Below are positions 1 through 7,289 of a DNA stretch of 27,002 bases, piece after piece. The stretch's first letter is position 1. Every line of letters starts with the position of its first letter. A model generated the notes under the pieces. The model was not told the origin of the DNA. It worked only from the letters and a program-made list of their open reading frames with translations, and did no database searches. The translations under genes were made by a program, and so were the position numbers. Source of the DNA: an uncultured Eubacteriales bacterium (GTDB lineage Bacteria; Bacillota; Clostridia; Oscillospirales; Oscillospiraceae); contig UQQF01000027.1 of NCBI GenBank assembly GCA_900543085.1, positions 1-27,002 on the forward strand, read 5' to 3'.

Positions 1-339
1 GTGGCGACAAAAAGAAATCCCTCAGACTCCAAAGAGAAAAACGCTTTTTGGGTTGCGATGGTGGGGACACGGGGAATAGGTGTCACCAAACAGGTTGGTA
101 TTTTAGGTTGCTATCCCTAAGATTTATGCCAGATTAGGGTGCCACTGTCTTACCGCGCGGACGACCACCCCAACTAATTACCCACGTAAGCGCTCCGGCG
201 CAAAGCGCCGTCGCGCGAAAATGACCGCACCCCAGTCTCGTAAATATTAAGGGATACCAACGTATCTATGTCGAACCGTGCAGATAAAACTATTCCCCGG
301 CCTATTAAACCACCCAAAGCGGCTTTCCTTTCGGGGTCT

Positions 340-377
340 GGGGGGCTTTCTTTGGCCAAGACCAAAGAAAGCCCCCC
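340..377. repeat. Perfect 16-bp inverted repeat (hairpin)
   Basis: The arms GGGGGGCTTTCTTTGG (340-355) and CCAAAGAAAGCCCCCC (362-377) are perfectly complementary, with a 6-base centre. It sits about 55 bases upstream of the Imm5-like gene's promoter and has no U-tract on either side, so it is not a standard terminator. It resembles a dispersed palindromic element, but only one copy is in this window. Confidence 0.7.
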
Positions 378-386
378 AGGAGTCCC

Positions 387-408
387 GCGGGGGGGTTCCA
401 CCCCCCGC
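387..408. repeat. G/C-only hairpin
   Basis: GCGGGGGG (387-394) pairs with CCCCCCGC (401-408) around a 6-base loop. It lies directly after the 340-377 palindrome and 24 bases before the -35 box of the next gene. It may insulate the promoter from upstream transcription or be part of the same repetitive element. Confidence 0.5.
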
Positions 409-432
409 ACCCCCCGGCGGCGTGGTTGCCCC

Positions 433-460
433 TTGACACAATCCCCCAGCGCGTTATACT
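433..460 (+). promoter_or_regulatory. Sigma-A-type promoter of the Imm5-like gene
   Basis: A consensus -35 TTGACA (433-438), a 16-bp spacer and a -10 TATACT (455-460) place the start of transcription near 467. The gene's ATG is at 491. This is the closest match to consensus in the window and predicts strong expression. Confidence 0.75.
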
Positions 461-490
461 TAGTTTAAACCCCCAACGGAGGCTCGCGTT

Positions 491-1033
491 ATGTACCAAT
501 GGCTCGACGAGGTCAAGCAGAACATCAAAAAGCGCCGGCAGGTGCTGTTTTCCAAGGACTCGGAGTTCCTCGCCGACCTTGCGGAGCTGTTCGCGGCGCG
601 CTCGCACCGGGTGATGGTGCTGTGGGCGCTGGGCTTCGCCGCCGAGTCGGTGGCGGAGCTGGAGCGCGCGTACCCGGACGAGCGCCGTCCGCGCGAGGCG
701 CTTGAGGCCGCGCGGCAGTGGGCTGCCGGGGAGGTCAAGATGCGCTATGCCCAGCGCAAGATACTCGACTGCCACGCCGTGGCCAGGGCTTTGAGCGACC
801 CCGCCGACATAGCCGCATGCCACGCCGTGGGTCAGGCCTGCGCCGTGGTGCACACCGCCGGCCACGCGCTGGGCTACCCCATGTACGACCTCACCGCGAT
901 AGTCCGCCGCCTCGGCCCGGACGACTGCCGCGAAGCCGTGGAGCGGCGCAAGGCAGAGTACACAGCCCGGCTGTTCTACTGGGACGCTCACGCCCCCGAC
1001 TATCAGGGCACCTGGGCGGAATTTTTGAGTTGA
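491..1033 (+). CDS. Putative immunity protein, Imm5-like
   Basis: 180 aa, cytoplasmic, with no signal peptide or membrane segment. The sequence resembles the Imm5-like putative immunity family: a charged helical N-terminal half (segment FAARSHRVMVLWALGFAAES), then a Cys/His-rich segment with CHAVAR, CHAVGQAC and HTAGHALGYP, which is the most conserved part. Proteins of this family are thought to protect against polymorphic contact-dependent or secreted toxins. That role is inferred from family membership and was not tested for this protein. The start is set by CGGAGG (477-482), 8 bases before ATG 491. It is transcribed alone from a strong promoter, and no toxin gene is visible next to it. A general helical stress protein is an alternative reading. 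Confidence 0.6.
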   Translation: MYQWLDEVKQNIKKRRQVLFSKDSEFLADLAELFAARSHRVMVLWALGFAAESVAELERAYPDERRPREALEAARQWAAGEVKMRYAQRKILDCHAVARALSDPADIAACHAVGQACAVVHTAGHALGYPMYDLTAIVRRLGPDDCREAVERRKAEYTARLFYWDAHAPDYQGTWAEFLS

Positions 1034-1044
1034 GCGTATAAAAA

Positions 1045-1079
1045 CACGCAGGAAGGCGCAAAACTCGCCTCCCTGCGTG
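1045..1079 (-). terminator. Intrinsic terminator-like hairpin, U-tract on the minus side
   Basis: CACGCAGG..GGCG (from 1045) pairs with CGCC..CCTGCGTG (to 1079). On the minus strand the hairpin is followed by TTTTTATACG, a good U-tract. On the plus strand no T-run follows. It lies 12 bases after the stop of the Imm5-like gene, so it may serve that gene poorly or stop antisense transcription entering from the right. Confidence 0.55.
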
Positions 1080-1175
1080 CGAATATGTTGACGCACTTTG
1101 TCAAGCCGTCCCGAGGTTATCGTGATGTCATATAATAGCAGTGTGTTTTTCTCTGTAAAAATTGTCCAATAAATG

Positions 1176-1204
1176 TTGCATATTTCTCGTGAGTTGTGTA
1201 TAGT
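1176..1204 (+). promoter_or_regulatory. Promoter of the broken secreted-protein gene
   Basis: TTGCAT (1176-1181), a 17-bp spacer and TATAGT (1199-1204) form a sigma-A-like promoter in AT-rich DNA. Transcription would begin near 1211, followed by the ribosome binding site AGGAG (1238-1242) and ATG 1247. Confidence 0.55.
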
Positions 1205-1246
1205 AATACTAGGCACTAGAAAACAAGCGAAAAAAGTAGGAGTAAA

Positions 1247-1635
1247 ATGAAAAAGAAAAAAATTCTTCTACAGCATCAATTCAGGTAGTAGTAAGCAAAA
1301 GCGGCAGCGTTACAACAGAATTCGGCGGCGCATTATCTGGTTCGACGCATTTCGAAATCCTTAGGCAATCAATAGAAACAAACTTGCAATTCGATATAAG
1401 TTATTCGCGCAGCTGGATTAGCGGAATGCAAGTATCTTCGGATTCTCCACTTGAGCCCTACAAAATGCAGATTGTGTACGCGTATGTACCTCTGGTATCA
1501 ACTTCTGGCAGCGCAAAAATTAAAGTCTACAACGATTATTCCCCAGACAGCAAGCCAGTGTACATATATGAGGCGGCTGAGGCGGACATGATACCCGCGG
1601 AGTACCATGTTCACTTTGTAAGAGAGGAGCTATGA
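1247..1635 (+). pseudogene. Broken small secreted-protein gene (frameshift or lost signal peptide)
   Basis: A good ribosome binding site (AGGAG 1238-1242) precedes ATG 1247, but that frame reads MKKKKILLQHQFR and stops at 1286-1288. A second frame is open from just after the poly-A run (about 1262) to the stop at 1633-1635. It encodes about 123 residues of polar, beta-rich sequence (for example ASIQVVVSKSGSV and AKIKVYNDYSP). The frames would join by a one-base shift at the A7 run 1256-1262. The lysine-rich start looks like the n-region of a signal peptide whose hydrophobic core is missing, so an internal deletion is also likely. Only a TTG without a ribosome binding site (1384) could start the second frame directly. 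Composition is AT-richer than the neighbours, suggesting transfer. Family not recognised. Confidence 0.55.
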
Positions 1636-2159
1636 TGCGAAAAATACAAATAACACCGGGTTTGTCTTTAATCTTGCCACTTGTGTTCCTGCTCTCCGGC
1701 TGCGGCGCGGCGGATGTACCGGCGGCTTCACCCTCGCCTACTGCTTCTCCGGAACCGGAGGCGTTCATATCCGGCATGGACGAGGCAGAGGAGATGCTAA
1801 GCGAAGTTATGGGTCCCGCCCCGCAGTACACCGCGCTGGACTACGCCGCGAGCGAGGACGCGGACGCCTTCGTCGAGGGAGTGATACTCTACCGGGACGC
1901 GGGCAAGGTAAATGAAGGCAGCCTGCTCGTCTACACAAAGGCGGCGGTGACCGCTATATCCTACGGTGAGGCCGATGACCCGTACAACTACGACGATGAC
2001 TGCGCCCTTGAGATAACCGGGGGCGACACGATAAGGTACAGTGTGCGGGACATGGGCACCGGGAACCTGCTGACTTTTGCCGTACAGTGCTCGGTTTTGG
2101 AGGACGGCACGCCGCATTTCAAGACGGTGGGGTCGCCGAGCTTCAGTTCAAACTATTGA
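1635..2159 (+). CDS. Putative lipoprotein
   Basis: 174 aa. The N-terminus is a lipoprotein signal peptide: basic start MRKIQ, a hydrophobic stretch, then the lipobox LLSGC, giving an exported protein anchored through the cysteine. A Ser/Pro linker (ASPSPTASPEPEA) follows, then an acidic globular domain of about 130 residues that I cannot assign. ATG 1632 overlaps the stop of the preceding broken gene, but AGGAG (1625-1629) lies only 2 bases from it and 5 bases from ATG 1635, so I prefer 1635. The overlap implies co-transcription with the broken gene; the two may have formed a secreted pair. The gene ends at a bidirectional terminator facing the DUF896 gene. Confidence 0.7.
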   Translation: MRKIQITPGLSLILPLVFLLSGCGAADVPAASPSPTASPEPEAFISGMDEAEEMLSEVMGPAPQYTALDYAASEDADAFVEGVILYRDAGKVNEGSLLVYTKAAVTAISYGEADDPYNYDDDCALEITGGDTIRYSVRDMGTGNLLTFAVQCSVLEDGTPHFKTVGSPSFSSNY

Positions 2160-2163
2160 AAAC

Positions 2164-2195
2164 AAGCGCGGGGAGGCTAACGCTTCCCCGCGCTT
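2164..2195. terminator. Bidirectional terminator between convergent genes
   Basis: AAGCGCGGGG (2164-2173) pairs with CCCCGCGCTT (2186-2195). On the minus strand it is followed by GTTTTCAA. It separates the plus-strand lipoprotein gene from the end of the minus-strand DUF896 operon. Confidence 0.8.
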
Positions 2196-2204
2196 ATTGA
2201 TACA

Positions 2205-2405
2205 TCATTTTTTCTTGAGCTTGCGCTTGTTGCCCTTTTCGTCGACGATGTAGGTGTTCTCAAGCACGTCTATCGTGCTGCGGCGCCAGTCGGCGAGGTA
2301 CTCCTCGCGGAGAGCCTTGCGCTCGGCCTCTTCCTCCTCGGTCAGCTCGCGCTGTCTGGATATGGCGGTCAGCTCCGAGATCCTGTCCATCTTGGCCTTT
2401 TCCAC
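2205..2405 (-). CDS. DUF896 (YnzC-like) family protein
   Basis: 66 aa, small and highly charged, with a poly-lysine C-terminus. The pattern RISELTAISRQRELTEEEEAERKALREEYL matches the DUF896/YnzC helical-hairpin family (two helices, an LT-E-E turn, then LR-EYL). The family's function is not established. The GTG start at 2405 has GAGGTG 4 bases upstream; ATG 2390 (with AAAAGG) is an alternative that would remove five residues. It is the last gene of the minus-strand operon, 8 bases after the PFL gene, and ends at the shared terminator. Confidence 0.8.
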   Translation of the reverse strand: MEKAKMDRISELTAISRQRELTEEEEAERKALREEYLADWRRSTIDVLENTYIVDEKGNKRKLKKK

Positions 2406-2413
2406 GGCGCACC

Positions 2414-3772
2414 TCAGTTCTTCAGCGAGTGTATCGGCGCGGGGATGCGTCCGCCGCGGTGGATGAAATCATAGCTCGACTCGGTGTGCACCGGCATGAC
2501 GGGCGCGCTGCCCAGCAGTCCGCCGAACTCGACCGTGTCGCCCACGTCCATGCCGGGAGCCGGGATGACGCGCACGGCGGTGGTCTTCTGGTTTATCATG
2601 CCTATGGCGGCCTCGTCGGCGATGATGGCGCTGACGGTCTCGGCGCTGGTGGAACCGGGCACGGCTATCATGTCCAGGCCGACGGAGCACACGCAGGTCA
2701 TGGCCTCGAGCTTGTCGAGTGTGAGCGTGCCTCTCTGCGCGGCGGCGATCATGCCCTCGTCCTCGCTGACGGGTATGAAGGCGCCGGAGAGCCCGCCCAC
2801 GCTGGAGCTGGCCATTACGCCGCCCTTCTTGACCGCGTCGTTTAAGAGCGCCAGCGCCGCCGTGGTGCCGTGGGTGCCGCAGACCTCAAGCCCCATCTCC
2901 TCAAGTATGCGCGCGACGCTGTCGCCCACGGCGGGCGTCGGCGCGAGGGAGAGGTCGACGATGCCGAAGGGCACGCCGAGCCGCCTGGACGCCTCCTGAG
3001 CCACCAGCTGACCCATGCGCGTGACGCGGAAGGCAGTCTTCTTGATGGTCTCGGCCACCACGCCGAAGTCGGCTCCGCGCACGGCCTTGAGCGCGTTGTG
3101 CACGACGCCGGGGCCGGAGACGCCGACGTTTATCACCTTGTCCGGCTCGCTTACGCCGTGGAAGGCTCCGGCCATGAAGGGGTTGTCCTCCACGGCGTTG
3201 CAGAACACGACCAGCTTGGCGCAGCCGAAGCCGCCCTGTGCGGCGGTCAGCTCCGCCGTCTCCTTGATGACGCGGCCCATGAGCGCGACGGCGTCCATGT
3301 TGATGCCCGCCTTCGTCGAGCCGACGTTCACGCTGGAGCACACCAGCTCCGTCTCGGCCAGCGCGCGTGGGATGGAGCGGATAAGCTTCTCGTCGGCGGG
3401 GGTCATGCCCTTCTGCACCAGCGCGGAGAAGCCGCCGACAAAGTTGACGCCGGTCTCGCGCCTGGCGTTGTCCAGCGCCTCGGCAAAGCAGAAGTAGTCG
3501 GAGCAGTCGCTGGCTCCGGCGACCAGCGCAATCGGCGTGACGGAGATGCGCTTGTTGACGATGGGTATGCCGAACTCCGCCTCTATCTCCTCGCCCACGC
3601 GCACAAGATCCTTTGCGCTGGTGGTTATCTTGTCATAAATCTTCCTGCACGCCGCCTTCGGGTCGCTGTCACAGCAGTCCAAAAGCGAAATCCCCATAGT
3701 GACCGTGCGCACATCCAGATGCTGCTGATCTATCATCTCGATAGTCTCAAGTATTTCTCCACGGTTTATCAT
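2414..3772 (-). CDS. PFL family protein (UPF0210 / DUF711)
   Basis: 452 aa, the usual length for UPF0210. Recognisable stretches include [20 protein letters not shown] at the start, [57 protein letters not shown] and [13 protein letters not shown] at the end. The family has a pyruvate-formate-lyase-like fold, but its reaction is unknown. I see no glycyl-radical motif that would make it a true formate lyase. It is soluble. In many Firmicutes this gene directly follows a small ACT-domain gene, as here, which suggests that the ACT protein senses a ligand and controls it. Unusually, the two are separated here by a roughly 140-base hairpin repeat. Confidence 0.88.
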   Translation of the reverse strand: MINRGEILETIEMIDQQHLDVRTVTMGISLLDCCDSDPKAACRKIYDKITTSAKDLVRVGEEIEAEFGIPIVNKRISVTPIALVAGASDCSDYFCFAEALDNARRETGVNFVGGFSALVQKGMTPADEKLIRSIPRALAETELVCSSVNVGSTKAGINMDAVALMGRVIKETAELTAAQGGFGCAKLVVFCNAVEDNPFMAGAFHGVSEPDKVINVGVSGPGVVHNALKAVRGADFGVVAETIKKTAFRVTRMGQLVAQEASRRLGVPFGIVDLSLAPTPAVGDSVARILEEMGLEVCGTHGTTAALALLNDAVKKGGVMASSSVGGLSGAFIPVSEDEGMIAAAQRGTLTLDKLEAMTCVCSVGLDMIAVPGSTSAETVSAIIADEAAIGMINQKTTAVRVIPAPGMDVGDTVEFGGLLGSAPVMPVHTESSYDFIHRGGRIPAPIHSLKN

Positions 3773-3792
3773 GTAAGCGCCCTACCTTTCCA

Positions 3793-3932
3793 ATACATCC
3801 CGTCGGGGCTTCGCCTCGACGGGATACCATATCTTGCGCCCATTGGGCGCAACCGCCTTGCCGTGCAAGGCGAGGGGGTATCGCGGCATTTATGCCGCGT
3901 ATCTAGGGGGAACTGGTTCCCCCTAGAGATTT
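3793..3932 (-). repeat. Five-hairpin intergenic repeat, copy A
   Basis: Five consecutive hairpins fill the gap between the ACT and PFL genes: (i) 3797-3825, ATCCCGTCG/CGACGGGAT; (ii) 3834-3852, TTGCGCCCA/TGGGCGCAA; (iii) 3854-3872, CGCCTTGC/GCAAGGCG; (iv) 3882-3899, CGCGGCAT/ATGCCGCG; (v) 3903-3926, CTAGGGGGAAC/GTTCCCCCTAG. The outer edges match copies B and C (AATACATC on the left; GAGATTT corresponding to GAAATCT on the right). Relative to transcription, hairpin v follows the ACT stop codon and hairpin i precedes the PFL start. Hairpins i, ii, iii and v differ from copies B/C in sequence but keep their pairing. It could be an RNA processing or stability element, or a miniature mobile element. 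Confidence 0.85.
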
Positions 3933-4200
3933 AGATTCGATGCATCGCGTTGAAGATGTCCTCGCGCTGGATGCGTATCTGCAGGCCGTGGCTCTCGCCC
4001 TCGGCGGCCAGCTCGCCGGCGAGGGCGGCGAAGGGCTCGGTGCACGCGGAGGCGTCGACAAGCATTATCATGGTGAAGTAGTCCTGCAATACCGTCTGGC
4101 TGATGTCCAGCACGTTGACGCCGCGCTCGGCGAGCAGCTGGCTGACCAGGGCGATGATGCCCACCCTGTCCTTACCTATGACCGTGACTATCGCTTTCAT
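3931..4200 (-). CDS. ACT domain-containing protein (UPF0237)
   Basis: 89 aa, a single ACT domain: MKAIVTVIGKDRVGIIALVS, then a helix, then DISQTVLQDYFTMIMLVD, the hallmark of the UPF0237 stand-alone ACT family. ACT domains bind small ligands, usually amino acids, at a dimer interface. The ligand here is unknown. The start has AGGAGG 8 bases upstream, inside the end of the nucleotidase gene, with only 3 bases between that stop and this ATG, so the two are tightly coupled. The stop codon lies directly against hairpin repeat copy A. Its conserved neighbour is the PFL-family gene downstream, which it probably regulates or assists (inference). Confidence 0.88.
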   Translation of the reverse strand: MKAIVTVIGKDRVGIIALVSQLLAERGVNVLDISQTVLQDYFTMIMLVDASACTEPFAALAGELAAEGESHGLQIRIQREDIFNAMHRI

Positions 4201-4203
4201 TGT

Positions 4204-4797
4204 TCAGTCCTCCTCAGACATTGTCCCCAGCTCGTCGAGGTTCTTCTCGAAGGCCGGCATAAAGTTTTCCAGAAAATAGTCCGCCTCTTTGAGGTGCATG
4301 GACTTTATGCGCTCAAGGGTCTGGCGCTCGGCGGAGAGGAACTCCAGGTTGCCCGCCTTGCGCTCCTCCACGCACTTGATGTACGCGCTCAGCCGGTCGG
4401 CGCACTTGAGCAGGGGCTTCAGCTCCCGCTCCACCTCCCCGCTTATAAGCGGCGCGAACTCGGCCCGCAGCGTCTCCGGCAGCATATTGGCCAGCTTGTC
4501 CGAGGCCACGCGCTCCACCTCCTGGTAGGCGTTGGTTATGTCCGCGCTGTGGTACTTTATCGGCGTCGGCATGTCGCCGGTGAGTATCTCCGGCGCGTCG
4601 TGGTAGAGCGCGGCGCACACCAGCGTGCCGACGTCGCACGGCTCGCCGAACACGTCCCGGCGCACGACGCCGAGGGCGTGAGCCAGCACCGCTACCATGT
4701 GGCTGTGCTCCTGCACGTTCTCGGGTATGCTCGAACGCATGAGCCCCCAGCGTGAGATGTATCTCATGCGCGAAATAAGCGCGAAGAAATCGCTCAT
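4204..4797 (-). CDS. YfbR-like 5'-deoxynucleotidase (HD domain)
   Basis: 197 aa, full length for the YfbR family of cytosolic HD phosphohydrolases, which dephosphorylate deoxynucleoside 5'-monophosphates. The metal and substrate motifs are in order: RYISRWGLM (12-20), PENVQEHSHMVA with His31, YHDAPEILTGDMPTPIKY (65-82) with the His66-Asp67 pair and Asp75, and KCADRLSAYIKCVEE with Asp134. These correspond to the E. coli YfbR active-site set. The start has AGGAGGGAG just upstream. It lies 19 bases after the MATE gene and 3 bases before the ACT gene, so it is co-transcribed with both. A nucleotide-pool housekeeping role is expected. Confidence 0.88.
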   Translation of the reverse strand: MSDFFALISRMRYISRWGLMRSSIPENVQEHSHMVAVLAHALGVVRRDVFGEPCDVGTLVCAALYHDAPEILTGDMPTPIKYHSADITNAYQEVERVASDKLANMLPETLRAEFAPLISGEVERELKPLLKCADRLSAYIKCVEERKAGNLEFLSAERQTLERIKSMHLKEADYFLENFMPAFEKNLDELGTMSEED

Positions 4798-4816
4798 TGG
4801 CTCCCTCCTGTTCTCG

Positions 4817-6196
4817 TCAGCTCTCCACGTCGCCGACCACGCGCTTGGTCATCCAGCGCTTCGACACATACCTGGGTATGCTCATGAGCACGCCCAGACC
4901 CCAGCCGAAGGGTATGTTCAGCCAGCAGGCGGCGTAGCCGACGTCGAAGGCGTAGACCATCAGGTAGGCGGCGCAGACGCGCACAGCCAGCGTGGTGAAG
5001 CTGGTCATCGAAGTCCAGACGGCGTCGCCCGCGCCCTGGAGCAGTCCGGTGGTGGGCATGTACGTGGCAAAGAGTATGATGCAGCAGCTCATCCAGCGCT
5101 GGTACTCGACCGCCTGCGCAAGCGCCTCGCCGTCCAGGCTGAACAGCCGGGCGAAGTCCGGCGCCAGGAAATAGAGCGCCGCGGCTATGACCAGGCTCAT
5201 GGCGCAGCTCATCAGCGTGCCGTAGCGCCAGCCGCGCTTTACGCGGTCGTACTTCATGGCTCCGACATTCTGGCCGGTAAAGCTGGTCTCGGCGTTGTTC
5301 ATGCCGAAAATGGGTATCAGCGCATAGCTCTCCATGCGGTTGCCGGCGTTGAAGGCGCTCATCGTCACCTGGCCGAAGCTGTTGACCAGGCGCTGTATGA
5401 ACACGTTGCCCAGCGAGACCACGGCCTGCTGTATGATGGCCGGAATCCCGAGCTTGAGGCAGAGCCTGAACTTGTCCGTGTCGAACATAAACTCGCTTCG
5501 CCTGAAGCGGAAGATGGGATAGCGGCGGAACATGTAGAAGATGCTGAACGCGGCGCAGACCGCCTGCGCTATCACCGTCGCCACGGCGACGCCGACCACG
5601 CCCCAGCCGAAGCTTATCACGAACCAGAGGTCGAGCACGGTGTTCAGGACGGCCGAGACTATGAGGAAGTACATGCTCGCCTTGCTGTCGCCCACGGCGC
5701 GCAGTATGCCGGCGACGGCGTTGTAGACGTACTGGAAAACCAGCCCCACCGCGTATATGGCAAAGTACTCGATGGCGTAGTCGCGGCTGGCCGCGTCCGT
5801 CACGCGCATCAGCCCGACGACCAGCATGTTGGCGCCCAGGCAGCCGAAAACCGCCAGCGCCGCGCCCAAAGCCGCCTGGGTTATCAGCAGCGTGCTGGCC
5901 GCGCGCCGCAGCTCCTCCTCGCGCTTTGCGCCGTAGAGCTGCGCCACCAGCACCCCGCCGCCGTTCGCCAGGCCAAGCGATATGGCCAGGAACAGGAAGA
6001 TGAGCGAGGTGCAGCTGCCCACCGCGGCAAACATGGCGTTGCATATCTCCCTCGTCGCCCCGCCGTAGCTGCTGACTACGATGCTGTCCACCGTGTTGTA
6101 GAGCTGCTGCAAGAACTGCCCGGCCATTATCGGCAGCGAAAAGAGCAGCAGCTCCTTCCACTCCGAGCCGACAGTCATGTCCCTCCTCTTGTCCAT
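4817..6196 (-). CDS. MATE family efflux transporter
   Basis: 459 aa, an integral membrane protein with about 12 predicted transmembrane segments in two homologous halves. It begins near LLLFSLPIMAGQFLQQLYNT with the typical VDSIVVSSYGG stretch. MATE proteins export cationic drugs or metabolites using Na+ or H+ gradients; the substrate here cannot be read from sequence. I chose ATG 6196 (MDKRRDMTVGSEW) because GGAGGGG lies 7 bases upstream. A longer frame starting at 6292 would run through the promoter. It is the first gene of the operon and has a clear promoter at 6227-6255. Confidence 0.9.
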   Translation of the reverse strand: MDKRRDMTVGSEWKELLLFSLPIMAGQFLQQLYNTVDSIVVSSYGGATREICNAMFAAVGSCTSLIFLFLAISLGLANGGGVLVAQLYGAKREEELRRAASTLLITQAALGAALAVFGCLGANMLVVGLMRVTDAASRDYAIEYFAIYAVGLVFQYVYNAVAGILRAVGDSKASMYFLIVSAVLNTVLDLWFVISFGWGVVGVAVATVIAQAVCAAFSIFYMFRRYPIFRFRRSEFMFDTDKFRLCLKLGIPAIIQQAVVSLGNVFIQRLVNSFGQVTMSAFNAGNRMESYALIPIFGMNNAETSFTGQNVGAMKYDRVKRGWRYGTLMSCAMSLVIAAALYFLAPDFARLFSLDGEALAQAVEYQRWMSCCIILFATYMPTTGLLQGAGDAVWTSMTSFTTLAVRVCAAYLMVYAFDVGYAACWLNIPFGWGLGVLMSIPRYVSKRWMTKRVVGDVES

Positions 6197-6226
6197 CGAT
6201 TCCCCTCCAAAAATGTCGTACATTTT

Positions 6227-6255
6227 ATAATAACACGCCCGGCAACGCTTGTAAA
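6227..6255 (-). promoter_or_regulatory. Promoter of the MATE-YfbR-ACT-PFL-DUF896 operon
   Basis: On the minus strand, TTTACA (6250-6255), a 17-bp spacer and TATTAT (6227-6232). Transcription would start near 6220, about 24 bases before the MATE ATG. Confidence 0.65.
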
Positions 6256-6293
6256 GGCAGAAAACCCGGCCAAAAACCCGGAAAGCGCGCAAA

Positions 6294-6320
6294 AGCTCCC
6301 CGGTTCCGAACCGGGGAGCT
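6294..6320 (-). terminator. Terminator after the LysR gene
   Basis: A perfect 12-bp stem, AGCTCCCCGGTT (6294-6305) with AACCGGGGAGCT (6309-6320) and a 3-base loop. On the minus strand it is followed by TTTTGCG. It closes the transporter-amidohydrolase-LysR unit and isolates it from the MATE operon. Confidence 0.85.
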
Positions 6321-6328
6321 ATCTCTTT

Positions 6329-7216
6329 TCAAGCATTTATCAGCGCGCGCAGCTGGGCAAGGAAGGCAAGCGCGGCCTTGGACTGCACCTGGTATTTCTT
6401 CCAGCACACGCAGGCCGGGGCATCGAGCGCCGGCTCAAGCGGCCGGAAGCACATGCCGCTGCCCGACGTGTTTATCAGCCTGTCCAGGCACAGCGCATAG
6501 CCGACGCCCTCATCTACCAGCAGCGAGGCGTTGAAGACCAGGTTGTACGTGGCCGCCACGTTCAGGCTGTACAGCTCTCTCCTCAGCCAGCGCGAAAGCT
6601 GCGGGTCTGCATCCCTCTGCCGCGAGATGATCAGCGGCTTGTCCCACAAGTCCTCAGGGCGTATGGCGTCCTTTCCGGCGAGCGGCGAATCCCGCCGCAT
6701 GAGCACGCCCCAGGAGTCCCTCACAGGCAGGGAGATGAACTCGTACTTCTGCGAGTCCACGCCGCCGAACACTATGCCGAAGTCGATCAGCCCCTTGTCG
6801 AGCTGATCCAGCACGTGCTCGGCATTCCCGCTGGTGATGTGGTAATGCACGTCGGGGTACCTGTCCTGCATGAGCTTTGCGGCCTCGGCGAAAAGGCGCA
6901 CGATGTCCGCCTCGCCCGCGCCTATATACACGTCGCCGGCGATTTTCTCGTCCGAGCGCGCTATCTCGTCCTCCGCCCTGTGCACCAGGGCGAGTATCTC
7001 CTCGGCGCGCTTGCGCAGTATGACGCCCTCCTCGGTGAGCGTGACCCTGCGCGAGCCCTTGGCTCCGCGTATCAGCAGCTGCTTGCCCAGCTCATCCTCC
7101 AGCTGCCGCAGCTGCGTGGAGAGCGTCGGCTGCGACAGGTGCAGGGACTCCGCCGCCGCGGAAATGCTCTGTTCTCGGGCAACTGCCAGAAAGTATTGCA
7201 GCACTCTTAGCTCCAC
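6329..7216 (-). CDS. LysR family transcriptional regulator
   Basis: 295 aa. The N-terminal winged helix-turn-helix (VELRVLQYFLAVAREQSISA ... LSQPTLSTQLRQLEDELG ... RVTLTEEG) is followed by a periplasmic-binding-protein-like effector domain (from about residue 85, DVYIGAGEADIVRLFAEAA). I set the start at GTG 7216 because AGGAGG lies 8 bases upstream. The longer frame to 7246 has no better signal. It follows the second amidohydrolase on the same strand within about 75 bases and ends at a strong terminator. It probably controls the transporter/amidohydrolase genes, although LysR regulators are more often divergent from their targets. The inducer is unknown, perhaps the acyl-amino acid or its product. 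Confidence 0.9.
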   Translation of the reverse strand: MELRVLQYFLAVAREQSISAAAESLHLSQPTLSTQLRQLEDELGKQLLIRGAKGSRRVTLTEEGVILRKRAEEILALVHRAEDEIARSDEKIAGDVYIGAGEADIVRLFAEAAKLMQDRYPDVHYHITSGNAEHVLDQLDKGLIDFGIVFGGVDSQKYEFISLPVRDSWGVLMRRDSPLAGKDAIRPEDLWDKPLIISRQRDADPQLSRWLRRELYSLNVAATYNLVFNASLLVDEGVGYALCLDRLINTSGSGMCFRPLEPALDAPACVCWKKYQVQSKAALAFLAQLRALINA

Positions 7217-7289
7217 AGTCTCCACCTCCTGACAGAAGGATACCACGTATCCTGCGGCAGCTCAAGCCGGTTTTGCCCGAGCCGTGAGC

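Larger units (their letters stand above)
1..432. other. Gene-free, hairpin-rich left-end region
   Basis: I see no convincing coding region here. Short open frames on both strands have no family resemblance and run through hairpins. Recognisable structure: a 6-bp inverted repeat CCCTAA/TTAGGG (115-120 and 134-139), a CGGCGC/GCGCCG hairpin with an AAA loop (196-210), and two strong hairpins at 340-377 and 387-408 listed separately. No tRNA or rRNA signature was found. Base composition is less GC-rich in the first 300 bases than in the genes to the right. It could be the decayed edge of a mobile or accessory segment, but nothing proves that. Confidence 0.5.

Noticed and set aside
1..200. tRNA or rRNA fragment at the left edge
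   Set aside because: No cloverleaf, anticodon arm or TTCGA-type loop could be fitted, and no rRNA signature was seen.
305..1216. A 303-residue minus-strand frame covering the Imm5-like gene
   Set aside because: It runs through hairpins and a minus-strand terminator at 1045-1079, has no family similarity I recognise, and lies opposite a gene with a strong promoter and ribosome binding site.
3793..3932. Riboswitch or T-box in the ACT-PFL gap
   Set aside because: The same structure occurs between unrelated genes (the M20 pair) with changed stems and no conserved ligand-core sequence. No specifier/antiterminator or known aptamer motif was seen.
4697..7210. An 837-residue plus-strand open frame antisense to YfbR, MATE and LysR genes
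   Set aside because: It is a GC-rich shadow frame with composition dominated by Ala/Arg/His/Val/Gln. It has no family resemblance, no start signal, and covers three clear genes on the other strand.
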